64,000 bases of DNA from Bacteroidetes bacterium ADurb.Bin008. Its GTDB lineage: Bacteria; Bacteroidota; Bacteroidia; Bacteroidales; Tenuifilaceae. The notes under the pieces were generated by a model. That model worked only from the letters and a program-made list of their open reading frames with translations. It was not told where the DNA came from and did not search any database. The DNA is taken from the NCBI GenBank assembly GCA_002071445.1, contig MWFE01000021.1, forward strand, positions 1 through 64,000. Direction: 5' to 3'. The position numbers and the translations under genes were made by a program. Below, in pieces: positions 35,629 through 45,004 of this stretch; the stretch's first letter is position 1, and the number at the start of each line of letters is the position of its first letter.

Positions 35629-37044
35629 TCAGATTTCTCCCCTCGATCTTAGTAGGTTGAATAGCAGGATTTCAAAATTTTCCTTGGGTGAAGCGGCTGG
35701 CGACATCAGCAATTTCCTATCGGGGCCAATTAGAAAGTAGGTTGGAAAGACCCTCACATCAAAATCTTTGATTACATCAGGTTTATTGCCATAGTATAAA
35801 AAGGTCCATGGATATCCACTCTGTTCAACAAATCTCTTCAACTCATTCTCATCGTTATCAATGGAAATGGTTACAATCTCAAGATACTTGCTATGCTTGT
35901 CGTATAGCCTTTTCAGCAGGGAAAACTCCTGAAGGCAGGTGTAGCTGGATATGCTGCAGAAATTCAGGTAAACGTATTTCCCTTCAAAGTCTTTGAGTGA
36001 GGTTAATTTACCGCTTGTTGAATATAGCTCGAAAGGAGCAGGGACAAACCCCGGTAGCAGGCGGGTAACCTTTGAACGGATATTCTCAGCAATAATTAAA
36101 TGCTCAGCAATTTGAGTCTGCCTGTATAGGGAGTCCAATATTGAAAGCAGGGCTGAACGTGAAAATTTATCGTCGAAAAATCCGTCGTGCAAGCCTTTTA
36201 AAATAACCAGTTCGAGCAGCGAATCCTTGCCTATAACCTCATCTTTGGCCAGGGTTGCCTTGAGCCTTGTATAACTTTTTTCATCGGATATATTGTTGAA
36301 TACCGCCTGACCCGAATCGGTCCGTGCGAAGAACAAGAAGTATTTGTCGTATAGTAGGTTGAATAGTTCCATGTAGGATGGATTGTTATACAGAATGGGC
36401 TTGTTTAAAAAATAGGAATCCGATATGCTTCGTGCCTTTTGCATGAGCGAAAGCTGGCTGAGCAGCCCATATCGGTAAAGTCGGTATGCGGCAAAAAACG
36501 GATGGCTAAATTTTTTATACCTCGTTTCAATGGTGTTGATTAGCGAATCGATGGCTATGTTCTGCGATCCCGCATATGCATCTTGAACTATTTGATCGAA
36601 ATGTTCATTGAACGCCGTATCGAATGAGCTGATTAGCACGTTTACATCATCCTTGCCAATATTGGCAATGCCCACATGCATTTCTACCTCCCTGAAATAG
36701 GGGTTAAGCCTTTGGATTTCGGTTTTGGGCTCATTTTTAGGAAGTACAAGCTGATATTTTCTCCCCGGCTCTACAAACAGGTAAATCTGATAAATCCCTA
36801 TGTGGCTGAAAATGTACTCAATATCATTAACTCTAAGTTCGATTGAGAAATCACCGTTTTGATTTACCATACCTCTTCCCACCGGGATCTCGGTACGTGA
36901 TATGAAATCGGAATACTGGTAAAACACCAGCTCTTCGCCATTATACGAAGGGGCATTGCCATACAGGGTTACCTGTCCGGTTGCCATAAAGTGGAACAGG
37001 ACAAGCGAAAGGATGCAGACCAGGAGTGCTTTAGAACGGGTCAT
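35629..37044 (-). CDS. Exported thioredoxin-like (TlpA/ResA type) protein with a degenerate active site
   Basis: 471 residues from ATG 37044, which gives a signal peptide (ending MATGQ); a start at 37095 would overlap coaD. Residues 25-310 have no clear family, being helical after an N-terminal DUF4369-like beta region. The C-terminal 140 residues have the TlpA-like fold: GKYVYLNFCSIS, EFSLLKRLYDKHSKYLEIV, and the cis-Pro region FPTYFLIGPDRKL. The active site reads Ser-Tyr-Thr-Cys where CxxC is expected, with another Cys seven residues before. It is therefore unlikely to be a standard oxidoreductase. Confidence 0.8.
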   Translation of the reverse strand: MTRSKALLVCILSLVLFHFMATGQVTLYGNAPSYNGEELVFYQYSDFISRTEIPVGRGMVNQNGDFSIELRVNDIEYIFSHIGIYQIYLFVEPGRKYQLVLPKNEPKTEIQRLNPYFREVEMHVGIANIGKDDVNVLISSFDTAFNEHFDQIVQDAYAGSQNIAIDSLINTIETRYKKFSHPFFAAYRLYRYGLLSQLSLMQKARSISDSYFLNKPILYNNPSYMELFNLLYDKYFLFFARTDSGQAVFNNISDEKSYTRLKATLAKDEVIGKDSLLELVILKGLHDGFFDDKFSRSALLSILDSLYRQTQIAEHLIIAENIRSKVTRLLPGFVPAPFELYSTSGKLTSLKDFEGKYVYLNFCSISSYTCLQEFSLLKRLYDKHSKYLEIVTISIDNDENELKRFVEQSGYPWTFLYYGNKPDVIKDFDVRVFPTYFLIGPDRKLLMSPAASPKENFEILLFNLLRSRGEI

Positions 37045-37084
37045 CAATGTGTGGTTTAGTTTCAAAACCGATTGTCTATAACCC

Positions 37085-37561
37085 TTAACGATCAATGTAT
37101 TTATTTATGTCGAGTCCTGTGGGTAAAAATTTCGATACATCACCTTTGTTTACCAGAATGTCCCTGACAATGGTCGAGTTTATGGGTGTGTGCTCGGGCG
37201 CAGTGAGTAGAAATACCGATTCCAAATCGGGTTTCATAATTCTATTCACTTGCCCTACAGCTCTTTCGTATTCAAAATCGGCCGAGGTGCGGAGCCCACG
37301 AATTAAAAAACGTACTCCGATGCTGTTGCAGAACTCAACGGTGAGCCCTTCGTAGCTCCTCACTTCAATCCTGGGTTCGTTGGCGAACACATCGCCAATC
37401 ATGTTCATCCTCTGCTCGATGGTAAAAAGCGTTTTTTTTGCCACGTTTTTGCCTACGGCAATCACTATCTTATCAAAAATATTTAATGCTCGCCTAACAA
37501 CCGCTTCGTGCCCAACGGTGAATGGGTCGAAGGTACCCGGGAATACTGCAACTCTTTCCAT
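37085..37561 (-). CDS. coaD: Phosphopantetheine adenylyltransferase
   Basis: 158 residues from ATG 37561, as MERVAVFPGTFDPFTVGHE is the family N-terminus; a longer frame adds ten residues. FDPFTVGH is the T/HxGH nucleotide-binding motif and NSTIVRD the second one. It adenylates 4-phosphopantetheine to dephospho-CoA, the fourth step of coenzyme A synthesis. It is followed by the thioredoxin-like gene and preceded by a promoter. Confidence 0.95.
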   Translation of the reverse strand: MERVAVFPGTFDPFTVGHEAVVRRALNIFDKIVIAVGKNVAKKTLFTIEQRMNMIGDVFANEPRIEVRSYEGLTVEFCNSIGVRFLIRGLRTSADFEYERAVGQVNRIMKPDLESVFLLTAPEHTPINSTIVRDILVNKGDVSKFLPTGLDINKYIDR

Positions 37562-37588
37562 ACTTTGGTTTTGTAATGGGTATATATA

Positions 37589-37596
37589 CAAAGGTA
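37589..37596 (-). promoter_or_regulatory. Candidate -7 box (TACCTTTG) of coaD
   Basis: On the minus strand TACCTTTG, 27 nt upstream of ATG 37561, in the 85-nt gap after lon. Confidence 0.45.
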
Positions 37597-37646
37597 ATAC
37601 CTTTTACATTGAATATTGCATTGGATTTGAAAAATGGAACTTTAAA

Positions 37647-40100
37647 CTATGCAATTACCTTTGCCGATTTTACCTTGGTATTCAATAGGGCGTAATCCAA
37701 CACTTCGCCAATATACTCCACATACTTGAACTTAACGCCCTTAATGTACACCTCCCTGATTTCCGATACATCCTTCTCGTTGTCCTTCGAAAGGATGATT
37801 TCGCTAACGCCCGCCCTTTTGGCGGCCAATATTTTTTCCTTAATCCCCCCCACAGGCAGTACCTTACCCCTAAGGGTAATCTCTCCGGTCATGGCAATCC
37901 CTTTTCTCACCTTTCGCTGAGTGTATGCCGAGGCCAGAGAGGTAACCATGGTTATGCCCGCCGATGGTCCATCCTTGGGGATTGCCCCTTCGGGCACGTG
38001 GAGATGAACATCCCATTGCCCAAATAGATCGGGGTTAAGTTTAAGGGTATCGCAATTCGCTTTGATATACTGTTGGGCAATGATCGCCGATTCCTTCATC
38101 ACTTCGCCCAGATTCCCGGTGATGGTCAGCGTTCCCTTGCCCTTGCTCAGGCTTGTTTCAATGAATAGGATTTCGCCTCCTGTTTCGGTCCAGGCCAAAC
38201 CCGTAGCAACTCCTGCCAACTCATTGTCAAGGTAGGTATCTTTCAGATATTTTGGCACGCCCAGCACCTTTCTGATATCGTCAATGCTCACAACGGCGGG
38301 ATGCTCCTCGCCAAAGGCGATTTTTTTAGCCACATTCCTTACCACTTTGGCAATTCGTTGGTTCAGGGTTCTCACACCGCTTTCGCGGGTATAGCCTCTG
38401 ATAATCTCCTCCAAAACCTCGGCGGGAATGGTAAGCTGATTCTTTTTAAGCCCATGATTGGCTATTTGCTGTGGAATGAGGTGCCGCTTGGCAATCTCTA
38501 CCTTCTCTTCCATGATGTACCCGCTAACTTCAATCATCTCCATACGGTCGCGCAGCGCAGGGTTAATGGACGAAATGTTGTTGGCGGTGGTGATGAACAG
38601 AACCCTGGAGAGGTCGAATTCAATATCCAGGTAGTTGTCGTGAAAAGTGCTGTTTTGCTCCGGATCAAGCACTTCGAGAAGCGCCGAGGCAGGATCGCCA
38701 TGGAAATCTTTACCCACTTTATCAATTTCATCCAAGATGAATACAGGGTTGGAGGCCTTTACCTTTTTAATGTTTTGGATTATTCTTCCGGGCATGGCCC
38801 CTATGTACGTTCTCCTATGTCCACGTATTTCGGCCTCGTCGTGCAATCCTCCCAAGGAGATACGGGCATATTTACGGTTGAGCGCTCTCGCCACCGATTT
38901 TCCAAGCGATGTTTTACCTACCCCCGGAGGCCCATGCAGGCAGAGTATGGGGGCTTTCATATCGCCCTTTAGTTTGAGTACTGCCAAATGCTCAAGTATT
39001 CGCTCTTTCACCTGCTCCAGCCCGAAATGATCCTCGTCCAGAATTTTTTCAGCCTTTTTTAGGTTGAATGAATCCTTGGTGTATTCATTCCACGGTAAAT
39101 CTACGATAAACTGGACATAGTTATGCTGAACAGAGAAATCGGCAGCCATGGGATTCATTCGGCTAAGCTTGGTCAACTCCCTGTCAAAAATGGCTGCCAC
39201 CTCCTTGCTCCACTTCTTCTTCGAGGCCTGCTCCTTAAACTCCTCAATACCCTGCTCCACAGGGTTTCCACCCAGCTCATCCTGTATGGTTTTCATCTGC
39301 TGATGCAGAAAGTATTCCCTTTGCTGCTGCGACATATCGCTCCTTACCTTGTTCTGGATATCGTTCTTGATTTCAAGGAGTTGAATTTCTCTTGCGAGAA
39401 ACTCAAGCAGCAGAACGCTACGGCTTTTCAAATCATTCTTTTCCAGCAATTGTTGCTTGTCTGTAGCTGGCAGTTCGATATTGGAACAGATAAAGTTAAT
39501 GAGGAAGTAGTTGTTGTCGATATTTTTAATGGCAAAGCCTGCCTCCTGTGGCATATTGGGTGACAGGCTGATAACCTTAAGTGCAAAATCCTTAATGGAG
39601 CCAATCAGTGCTTTAAACTCCCTATCCTTTTGATTGGTTGGGTCGTCGCTTAGTACCGTTACGGATGCAGTGAAGAATGGTTCGCTGGTCAGGAATTCAT
39701 TTACCTGAAAACGGTGTAATCCTTGAAGGATTACAGAGGTGCTTCCATCGGGCATTTCGAGTACTTTCAGTACCCTGGCAACGGTACCAAGAGTGAAAAG
39801 GTCTTTAATTTCAGGCTCTTCAATTTTGGCATTAACCTGAGAGACAGCACCCAGAATACGCTTATTCTTTGCCAAACTTTTTATTAATCGGGTCGATTTT
39901 TCCCTTCCCACAGTGATGGGTAGCACAACTCCGGGGAACAATACGGTATTGCGTAGTGCCAAAATGGGTAAAGTGCTTGGAACTTGTTTGGCCGGAAAAT
40001 CCCCCTCATCCTCGGTGAAAAGCGTTACAACCTCAACCTCTCGTTCATCCGAATCGAAAAGGAAAGGAGTGATGATGGCCTTATTGCTTTTGTCGCTCAT
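37647..40100 (-). CDS. lon: ATP-dependent protease Lon
   Basis: 817 residues: an N-terminal substrate-binding domain (about 40-240), a coiled coil, AAA+ with Walker A GPPGVGKTS and Walker B VFILDEIDKV, and a C-terminal peptidase domain. Catalytic Ser713 lies in KDGPSAGITM, and the Lys partner lies in GGIKEKILAAKRAG about 43 residues later. Lon degrades misfolded and selected regulatory proteins in the cytosol. A perfect 15-bp palindrome upstream of the gene could be an operator. Gene order GlmU-like, lon, coaD on one strand, with a 93-nt gap before lon. Confidence 0.96.
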   Translation of the reverse strand: MSDKSNKAIITPFLFDSDEREVEVVTLFTEDEGDFPAKQVPSTLPILALRNTVLFPGVVLPITVGREKSTRLIKSLAKNKRILGAVSQVNAKIEEPEIKDLFTLGTVARVLKVLEMPDGSTSVILQGLHRFQVNEFLTSEPFFTASVTVLSDDPTNQKDREFKALIGSIKDFALKVISLSPNMPQEAGFAIKNIDNNYFLINFICSNIELPATDKQQLLEKNDLKSRSVLLLEFLAREIQLLEIKNDIQNKVRSDMSQQQREYFLHQQMKTIQDELGGNPVEQGIEEFKEQASKKKWSKEVAAIFDRELTKLSRMNPMAADFSVQHNYVQFIVDLPWNEYTKDSFNLKKAEKILDEDHFGLEQVKERILEHLAVLKLKGDMKAPILCLHGPPGVGKTSLGKSVARALNRKYARISLGGLHDEAEIRGHRRTYIGAMPGRIIQNIKKVKASNPVFILDEIDKVGKDFHGDPASALLEVLDPEQNSTFHDNYLDIEFDLSRVLFITTANNISSINPALRDRMEMIEVSGYIMEEKVEIAKRHLIPQQIANHGLKKNQLTIPAEVLEEIIRGYTRESGVRTLNQRIAKVVRNVAKKIAFGEEHPAVVSIDDIRKVLGVPKYLKDTYLDNELAGVATGLAWTETGGEILFIETSLSKGKGTLTITGNLGEVMKESAIIAQQYIKANCDTLKLNPDLFGQWDVHLHVPEGAIPKDGPSAGITMVTSLASAYTQRKVRKGIAMTGEITLRGKVLPVGGIKEKILAAKRAGVSEIILSKDNEKDVSEIREVYIKGVKFKYVEYIGEVLDYALLNTKVKSAKVIA

Positions 40101-40125
40101 ATTTCGTTGTAAAAATATAAAAAAG

Positions 40126-40140
40126 GTGACAATATGTCAC
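40126..40140 (-). promoter_or_regulatory. Perfect palindrome in the lon upstream region, candidate operator
   Basis: GTGACAATATGTCAC, two 6-base arms with a 3-base centre. It lies 26 nt upstream of the lon start, just beyond a -7-like TATATTTT (complement of 40112-40119), so it would sit in the promoter spacer. Confidence 0.5.
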
Positions 40141-40193
40141 GGGCAATGCTTTTTGCACTGCGATATTCCTACTGGGCAATGCTCATGCCAAAA

Positions 40194-41390
40194 TTAAAAA
40201 CGCCTGTAAATTAGGGAAAGGTCGAAAACTTTGGCAAGAATGGCAATCTCTTTTTCATCCAACTCCACGTTCCTACGCTCCATGACCTTTTTGGCAGTTT
40301 CCAACGCCTTTTCCAGCTGATAGGTAGTATATCCCTGTGCTCCGCCCCACGAAAAGCAAGGGATGAAATTGCGGGGGAATCCATCGCCAAAAATATTGGC
40401 ACTTACCCCCACCACCGTTCCGGTGTTGAACATGGTGTTAATGCCGCATTTTGAATGGTCGCCCATGATCAATCCGCAGAACTGTAACCCCGTCTTTACA
40501 AAACTTTGCCTGGCATAGCACCATAGTTTCACTTCGGCGTAGTTATTCTTAAGGTTTGAGTTGTTGGAGTCGGCTCCAATGTTGCACCACTCACCCACTA
40601 CCGAGTTGCCTAAAAAACCATCATGGGCCTTATTGCTATTGGCCAGAATAATGCTGTTATTTACCTCACCTCCTACTTTGCACCCGGGGCCTATGGTTGT
40701 GGGGCCATAGATTTTGGCTCCCAGCTTAAGGGTTGAGTTTTGGCAAAGTGCAAATGGCCCCCGGATAAGAGCGCCTTCCATAACTTCGGCATTCGCCCCG
40801 ATGTATATTGGGCCGGTTTGCGCATTTAGCGTGGCACACTCCACCTTGGCACCCTCTTCTACAAAAATGTTGTTGGGATTAAGCACATTGTTAGTGGGCG
40901 AAAGGTTGCACGATTGCCTGTTGCGGGTGAGCAATTCAAAATCCTGTTCCAAAGCCCTGCCATTTTGTGTAAAGAGATCCCATGCATGGTATATGGCAAA
41001 TGGCTCAACAGGCAACTGCTTTGCATTTGGAAAAGCCTGTGCGGATGGCGAAAAATTTACGTCGGGGAGTGAGGGAAGAAATGCGGCGACCAAGGTTGTG
41101 CCATGCACCAGCGAGTCGCCAATATCCATGGTCTGAATATAGTTCAAAATCGGTTCGTCGGGGATTATGCCGCTGTTTATCAACAGGCAAGGGGCGTTGG
41201 TTTGTGGCAAAGGGTACTTTGCCGAGAGGTAATCCTTTGTGTGGTAATAGCATTGGGTATTGAGCAGATACTCCCATTTTTCTTTGATTGTGAGTATTCC
41301 AATGCGAAGTTCAGAGACCGGACGGGTGAAAGTGAGCGGGAGGAGATGATCCCACCTGCTGTCATCGAAAAGGATTACGTGCTTTGCCAT
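40194..41390 (-). CDS. GlmU-like sugar nucleotidyltransferase family protein
   Basis: 398 residues. The N-terminal part (FDDSRWDHLLPLTFTRPVSEL) belongs to the GlmU-like nucleotidyltransferase N-domain typical of Bacteroidota. The C-terminal half is a left-handed beta-helix of hexapeptide repeats (about 175-345; NPNNIFVEEGAKVE, GPIYIGANAEVMEGALI, KIYGPTTIGPGCKVGGE). Such proteins are annotated as putative sugar nucleotidyltransferases with an acyltransferase-type domain, but the canonical GlmU substrate motif LxxGxGTRM is missing. The substrate is therefore unknown. It lies upstream of lon. Confidence 0.82.
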   Translation of the reverse strand: MAKHVILFDDSRWDHLLPLTFTRPVSELRIGILTIKEKWEYLLNTQCYYHTKDYLSAKYPLPQTNAPCLLINSGIIPDEPILNYIQTMDIGDSLVHGTTLVAAFLPSLPDVNFSPSAQAFPNAKQLPVEPFAIYHAWDLFTQNGRALEQDFELLTRNRQSCNLSPTNNVLNPNNIFVEEGAKVECATLNAQTGPIYIGANAEVMEGALIRGPFALCQNSTLKLGAKIYGPTTIGPGCKVGGEVNNSIILANSNKAHDGFLGNSVVGEWCNIGADSNNSNLKNNYAEVKLWCYARQSFVKTGLQFCGLIMGDHSKCGINTMFNTGTVVGVSANIFGDGFPRNFIPCFSWGGAQGYTTYQLEKALETAKKVMERRNVELDEKEIAILAKVFDLSLIYRRF

Positions 41391-41458
41391 TGCTTAATGC
41401 TTTCTTTTGTATAACAAAGTTACTGCTTTGTCGGCATATAGGAGAAAATGCCAATAAA

Positions 41459-41482
41459 AAAAAGCTCACGATGGAGCTTTTT
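41459..41482 (-). terminator. Rho-independent terminator of rpmE2
   Basis: Nine-bp perfect stem (AAAAAGCTC and GAGCTTTTT) with a 6-nt loop. Read on the minus strand it ends in eight T, just after the L31 gene. Confidence 0.75.
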
Positions 41483-41531
41483 ATGCGTTTCGACAAGTAC
41501 CGGAGGCAAATTTGCTTCCGCATTTACCCGA

Positions 41532-41795
41532 TTAATTGCTCTTTTTATCAAGGTGCTTTTTGTACTTCGACATGAACTTGTCAACACGGCCGGCAGTGTC
41601 AACCAACTTCATCTTACCGGTATAGAATGGATGCGATGTGTTGGAAATTTCAACCTTAAACAGCGGATACTCAACACCGTCAATTGTTAAAGTTTCCTTA
41701 GTATTCACTGTCGATTTGGTGATGAAAACATGCTCATTGGACATGTCCTTGAACGCCACCAGTCGATAATTCTTGGGATGTATTTCCTTTTTCAT
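41532..41795 (-). CDS. rpmE2: 50S ribosomal protein L31, type B
   Basis: 87 residues. [18 protein letters not shown], the [10 protein letters not shown] segment and the [15 protein letters not shown] tail identify L31. It has no Cys residues, so it is the type B (zinc-free) form, as is usual in Bacteroidota. It has its own promoter and terminator. Confidence 0.95.
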   Translation of the reverse strand: MKKEIHPKNYRLVAFKDMSNEHVFITKSTVNTKETLTIDGVEYPLFKVEISNTSHPFYTGKMKLVDTAGRVDKFMSKYKKHLDKKSN

Positions 41796-41837
41796 TTTAC
41801 AAATATTTATCTTAATCTTTTACCGAAATATGGGTTG

Positions 41838-41868
41838 CAAAATTATTAATATTAAACTAAATAACAAA
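41838..41868 (-). promoter_or_regulatory. Bacteroidota-type promoter of rpmE2
   Basis: On the minus strand TTTG (complement of 41865-41868), a 19-nt spacer and TAATTTTG (complement of 41838-41845). Leader of about 36 nt. Confidence 0.65.
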
Positions 41869-42039
41869 GAACTATTTTTTTTAGAATGTTTTTTTTCTTC
41901 ATTTTTTCTTTAGTTGCCATTCGTTGTTGTATCTCAGTTTGATTAATCGAGTATTAAATTAAGCATCATTTCTTGAGATTTATTAATCGAATTAGTTAAG
42001 GAATGATGGCAAAAAGAAAAAGTTATATGGAACAATGAT

Positions 42040-42047
42040 TACCTTTG
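42040..42047 (+). promoter_or_regulatory. Candidate -7 box (TACCTTTG) before the GT4 gene
   Basis: TACCTTTG predicts a transcript start near 42054, only about 16 nt before the TTG start at 42070. It supports the short leader and the TTG start. Confidence 0.5.
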
Positions 42048-42069
42048 CACAGTTTTAATCCCTCTTCAA

Positions 42070-43128
42070 TTGAGAATTTTACAAACCATTAAGCGTTTCG
42101 ATTTTGGCGGTGCAGAGAACCATGTAAGAGTCCTTTCCAATGCACTTGCTAATCTTAATCACGATGTTTATATTTTCAGCTTTGAAAGTGGACGTCAAAC
42201 GAATATGCTCAATCCCAAAGTTACCTTCTTAGGGTTTTGTGCATTTTGTGGAACACTTTTTTTCAGTGTCCTTAAGTTAATCCGTATCATTCGCAAGCAC
42301 AAAATTCAGCTGGTGCATGCCCACCAGCGTTTACCAATTCTGTCGGCATCAATAGCAGGATACATTATGGGAGTCCCGGTAGTTGCCACGGTGCATGGAC
42401 GCACCGGTTACGACATTCGTTCCAGGGTATCGAGGGTAATTCCCAGATCTATTATTTTCGTTAGCCGAACAACACTTGAGAAATCTGATTACTACAATCA
42501 AATTAAAGCCAAATCGGTGCTTGTTAATAATGGGATTTCTGATGTGAACGATAATACCGTCTTTATCCCCTATGGGATTGGATATGTAAGCAGAATCGAT
42601 TCCAAACACGCATGTGTAATTGGCCATCTCATTGATTTAATGCCATCCATTGCGGAGGTCAACAATACAGTAACCCTGTCCATTTTTGGCGGAGGGAAAG
42701 AGTTGAACCATATAAGGGAAAAGGCAATTGCCGTTAACCGAAAAATGGGGCGGGAAGTTGTAATAATACACGGCTTTGTAGAAAATTTGGGCTCTATGGA
42801 GTTATTCCCTGAGCTAATTTTGGGAGTAGGAAGGGTAGCCATTGAGGCTGCTGCCCGAGGCTGTTCGGTGATATCGGCCAATGCAAACAGGCTGGGGGAT
42901 CTGATTACTCCTGAGAATTATCAGTTTTACAGCGATAATAATTTCGTAAACGTGAATGGTTCTCCTCCAACCGCACAAACTCTTTATAACAGGATTGTCA
43001 GTTTCTATGAGAATCGAGTGGAGAATAGGAATAAAAGCCTTGAACTGTGTAACGTTATTCATCGTGATTACAACTCGGAAGTAGTGGCCAAAAAGATCAC
43101 ATCGTTATATTCCAGGGCGCTGTTATAA
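42070..43128 (+). CDS. GT4-type glycosyltransferase
   Basis: 352 residues. The N-terminal half has the GT-B family-4 signature: FGGAENHVRVLSNAL, then LVHAHQRLPILSASIAGY and VVATVHGRTGYD. The C-terminal half carries the donor-binding region (about 220-290, VVIIHGFVENLGSMELFPE... GVGRVAIEAAARGCSVISA), a typical E-x7-E-like site. The start is TTG at 42070, because MRILQTIKRFDFGGAENH is the expected N-terminus and the promoter leaves little room upstream. It probably adds a sugar to a surface glycan; the flippase at 43218-44528 is convergent. Confidence 0.85.
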   Translation: MRILQTIKRFDFGGAENHVRVLSNALANLNHDVYIFSFESGRQTNMLNPKVTFLGFCAFCGTLFFSVLKLIRIIRKHKIQLVHAHQRLPILSASIAGYIMGVPVVATVHGRTGYDIRSRVSRVIPRSIIFVSRTTLEKSDYYNQIKAKSVLVNNGISDVNDNTVFIPYGIGYVSRIDSKHACVIGHLIDLMPSIAEVNNTVTLSIFGGGKELNHIREKAIAVNRKMGREVVIIHGFVENLGSMELFPELILGVGRVAIEAAARGCSVISANANRLGDLITPENYQFYSDNNFVNVNGSPPTAQTLYNRIVSFYENRVENRNKSLELCNVIHRDYNSEVVAKKITSLYSRALL

Positions 43129-43217
43129 ACCCTATATTATAGTTCCAAACAATCATAAAAGCGCATTAAGGCATTGCGCAATTGACTATTTGCTTGATGT
43201 ATTTTATTAAATAACTG

Positions 43218-44528
43218 TTATAGCCAAAAGTATGCTGCTGTAAAAACTATGACAGTAAAGGCATTATATAGAGCATAGGCTTTCAGTGGAGTATAGGCCG
43301 AAGGCTTAATTCCCAGTCGGAAATAGAGGTATAGGCAAATCGCAAATTTTTCAATCCAGAATGCTACTAATGCTGCCCAAGCCACCCCGGCAATGCCCCA
43401 AAATTGGACAAAGAGAAGACTTAATGCGATATGGACAACCAATTCCAGCAGAGAAATGGACAGCAGCGCTTTGGTTTTACCCAATCCGATGGCCACGGTT
43501 TGAGGGAACAACATTTTGCTGTTAATGGTGAGAAGGTAAATCATGAAAATTTCGGCACTGGCGCTAAAATCCGGATTGAAAACAATGGGAAACAGCGGTT
43601 TGCTGAGAAGTATTGTTACTATGGTAATGGGGAAAAGTATGTGCATATGCCACAGGGTTCGTTCCTTAAGTCGCCTCATTGTTTCATAAAGTTTTTCCTT
43701 GATGGAAAACTCGGGGAGCATGGAGTTGCTCAAACCGTTGGCCATTAACGTAACCAGAGGCAAATCGCGGGCTCCATACCGATAAATGGCAAAAGAAGCC
43801 AGATTGAATCGGGAGGCGATAATTAACCCATCGATGTATGAAGCAGACCCGCTTAGGAATATTTTCCCTATAAGGGGGAAACCTAAAGCTAAAAACCGTT
43901 GGATGAAGGGCCTGGAAAAGGACAATTGTGAGTGGTTAAGTACCAGCACTAATGCCCAGATTAGCTTTAAAACCGATACCAGCAATAGGGCGTAAACGGC
44001 ACCAATCATACCTAATCTCAACACCACGGCAAGACATACAGCAATGATTTGAATGGAAAATATGATTAGCCCATAGCGTATAATGTTTTTAAACTGATTC
44101 TTTAATAGGTATATATACTCAATGATATACCCGGGCGCACTGATTGCAGTGTATAGGATGGCAAGCCGGTAATGCTCGAAATGGCTTATGCTGTCTAATT
44201 GTCGGAAAATTGGCTCAAAGATCAGCCCAATAGCAAGTGTAATCAGTGCGAAGATGACAATGACAACAAAGGCATTGAATAAGTCGGCCTCTTTGTCGTG
44301 TTGGTTAGATTTTACCAAGGGTAACATGGCCTGGATTAAGCCCGAAATCCAGAATGTGGAGAGAAGCCCTGAGATGAACAGGACGGTTTCGAATATCCCA
44401 ATCTCCTCGCGGCTTAGCCCCCATTTGGTGAAAAAAATGCTAATCCCCATGAGGGCAACGTAGCGAATCAGCTGAAAAGCCTGCAGGCTTGTGGTATTGT
44501 TTATCGATATTTTGGCTGCCCTGATCAT
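43218..44528 (-). CDS. Polysaccharide biosynthesis (Wzx-like) flippase
   Basis: 436 residues from ATG 44528; a TTG at 44546 is an alternative. Twelve to fourteen hydrophobic helices are spread over the whole length. The opening NTTSLQAFQLIRYVALMGISIFF and the MATE/PST-type alternation of charged short loops fit the MOP flippase superfamily. The enzyme would move a lipid-linked oligosaccharide unit across the inner membrane. It is convergent with the GT4 gene. No polymerase or ligase is adjacent in this window. Confidence 0.8.
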   Translation of the reverse strand: MIRAAKISINNTTSLQAFQLIRYVALMGISIFFTKWGLSREEIGIFETVLFISGLLSTFWISGLIQAMLPLVKSNQHDKEADLFNAFVVIVIFALITLAIGLIFEPIFRQLDSISHFEHYRLAILYTAISAPGYIIEYIYLLKNQFKNIIRYGLIIFSIQIIAVCLAVVLRLGMIGAVYALLLVSVLKLIWALVLVLNHSQLSFSRPFIQRFLALGFPLIGKIFLSGSASYIDGLIIASRFNLASFAIYRYGARDLPLVTLMANGLSNSMLPEFSIKEKLYETMRRLKERTLWHMHILFPITIVTILLSKPLFPIVFNPDFSASAEIFMIYLLTINSKMLFPQTVAIGLGKTKALLSISLLELVVHIALSLLFVQFWGIAGVAWAALVAFWIEKFAICLYLYFRLGIKPSAYTPLKAYALYNAFTVIVFTAAYFWL

Positions 44529-44664
44529 GTCGAGAAGGTGGTGCAATTTATGAATAAAAACGGGATCAGCATAATTTATGCATCATTAACGGTTGCAGCA
44601 ATTGATGTTAATGCTCATCATAACGTGAAAATAAGTTTTTTGGTTTTTTTTGAGAAAAAAACTC

Positions 44665-44672
44665 TATATTTG
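44665..44672 (+). promoter_or_regulatory. -7 box (TATATTTG) of the tRNA-His gene
   Basis: TATATTTG, preceded by TTTTTTG at 44636-44642 (22-nt spacer); transcription should begin a few bases before the tRNA. Confidence 0.55.
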
Positions 44673-44685
44673 CCTCCTCAAAATG

Positions 44686-44762
<77 letters not shown>

Positions 44763-44764
44763 GC

Positions 44765-44797
44765 AGTGCTTCAGGTTTTGCTGAAGCACTTTTTTTA
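44765..44797 (+). terminator. Rho-independent terminator after tRNA-His
   Basis: Ten-bp perfect stem AGTGCTTCAG / CTGAAGCACT, 6-nt loop, followed by seven T. Confidence 0.9.
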
Positions 44798-45004
44798 TGA
44801 TACGCCCAAAAAGTATTTGACATTCCCTGATGCTGTTCCGTTACTCCATCACATTTTAGCCCCAAGACATTCTTTTTTTACGCCAATTCTTAAAAAGTGC
44901 TAAAAGTGATCCAAATCATCTTAAAATAAGTTGATTCTGTATTGCATAATGAAAAATAAGCCCTATATTGTATTCAATTTGATAACTAGTAATCTGACCC
45001 AATA

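Noticed and set aside
38301..38972. Long open frame antisense to lon (223 residues)
   Set aside because: It lies entirely opposite the strongly conserved AAA+ region of lon and shows no domain; it is a codon-bias shadow.
41501..41520. Near-palindrome CGGAGGCAAATTTGCTTCCG after rpmE2
   Set aside because: It contains one mismatch and is followed by the clear terminator at 41459-41482, so it is probably part of the same 3-prime end.
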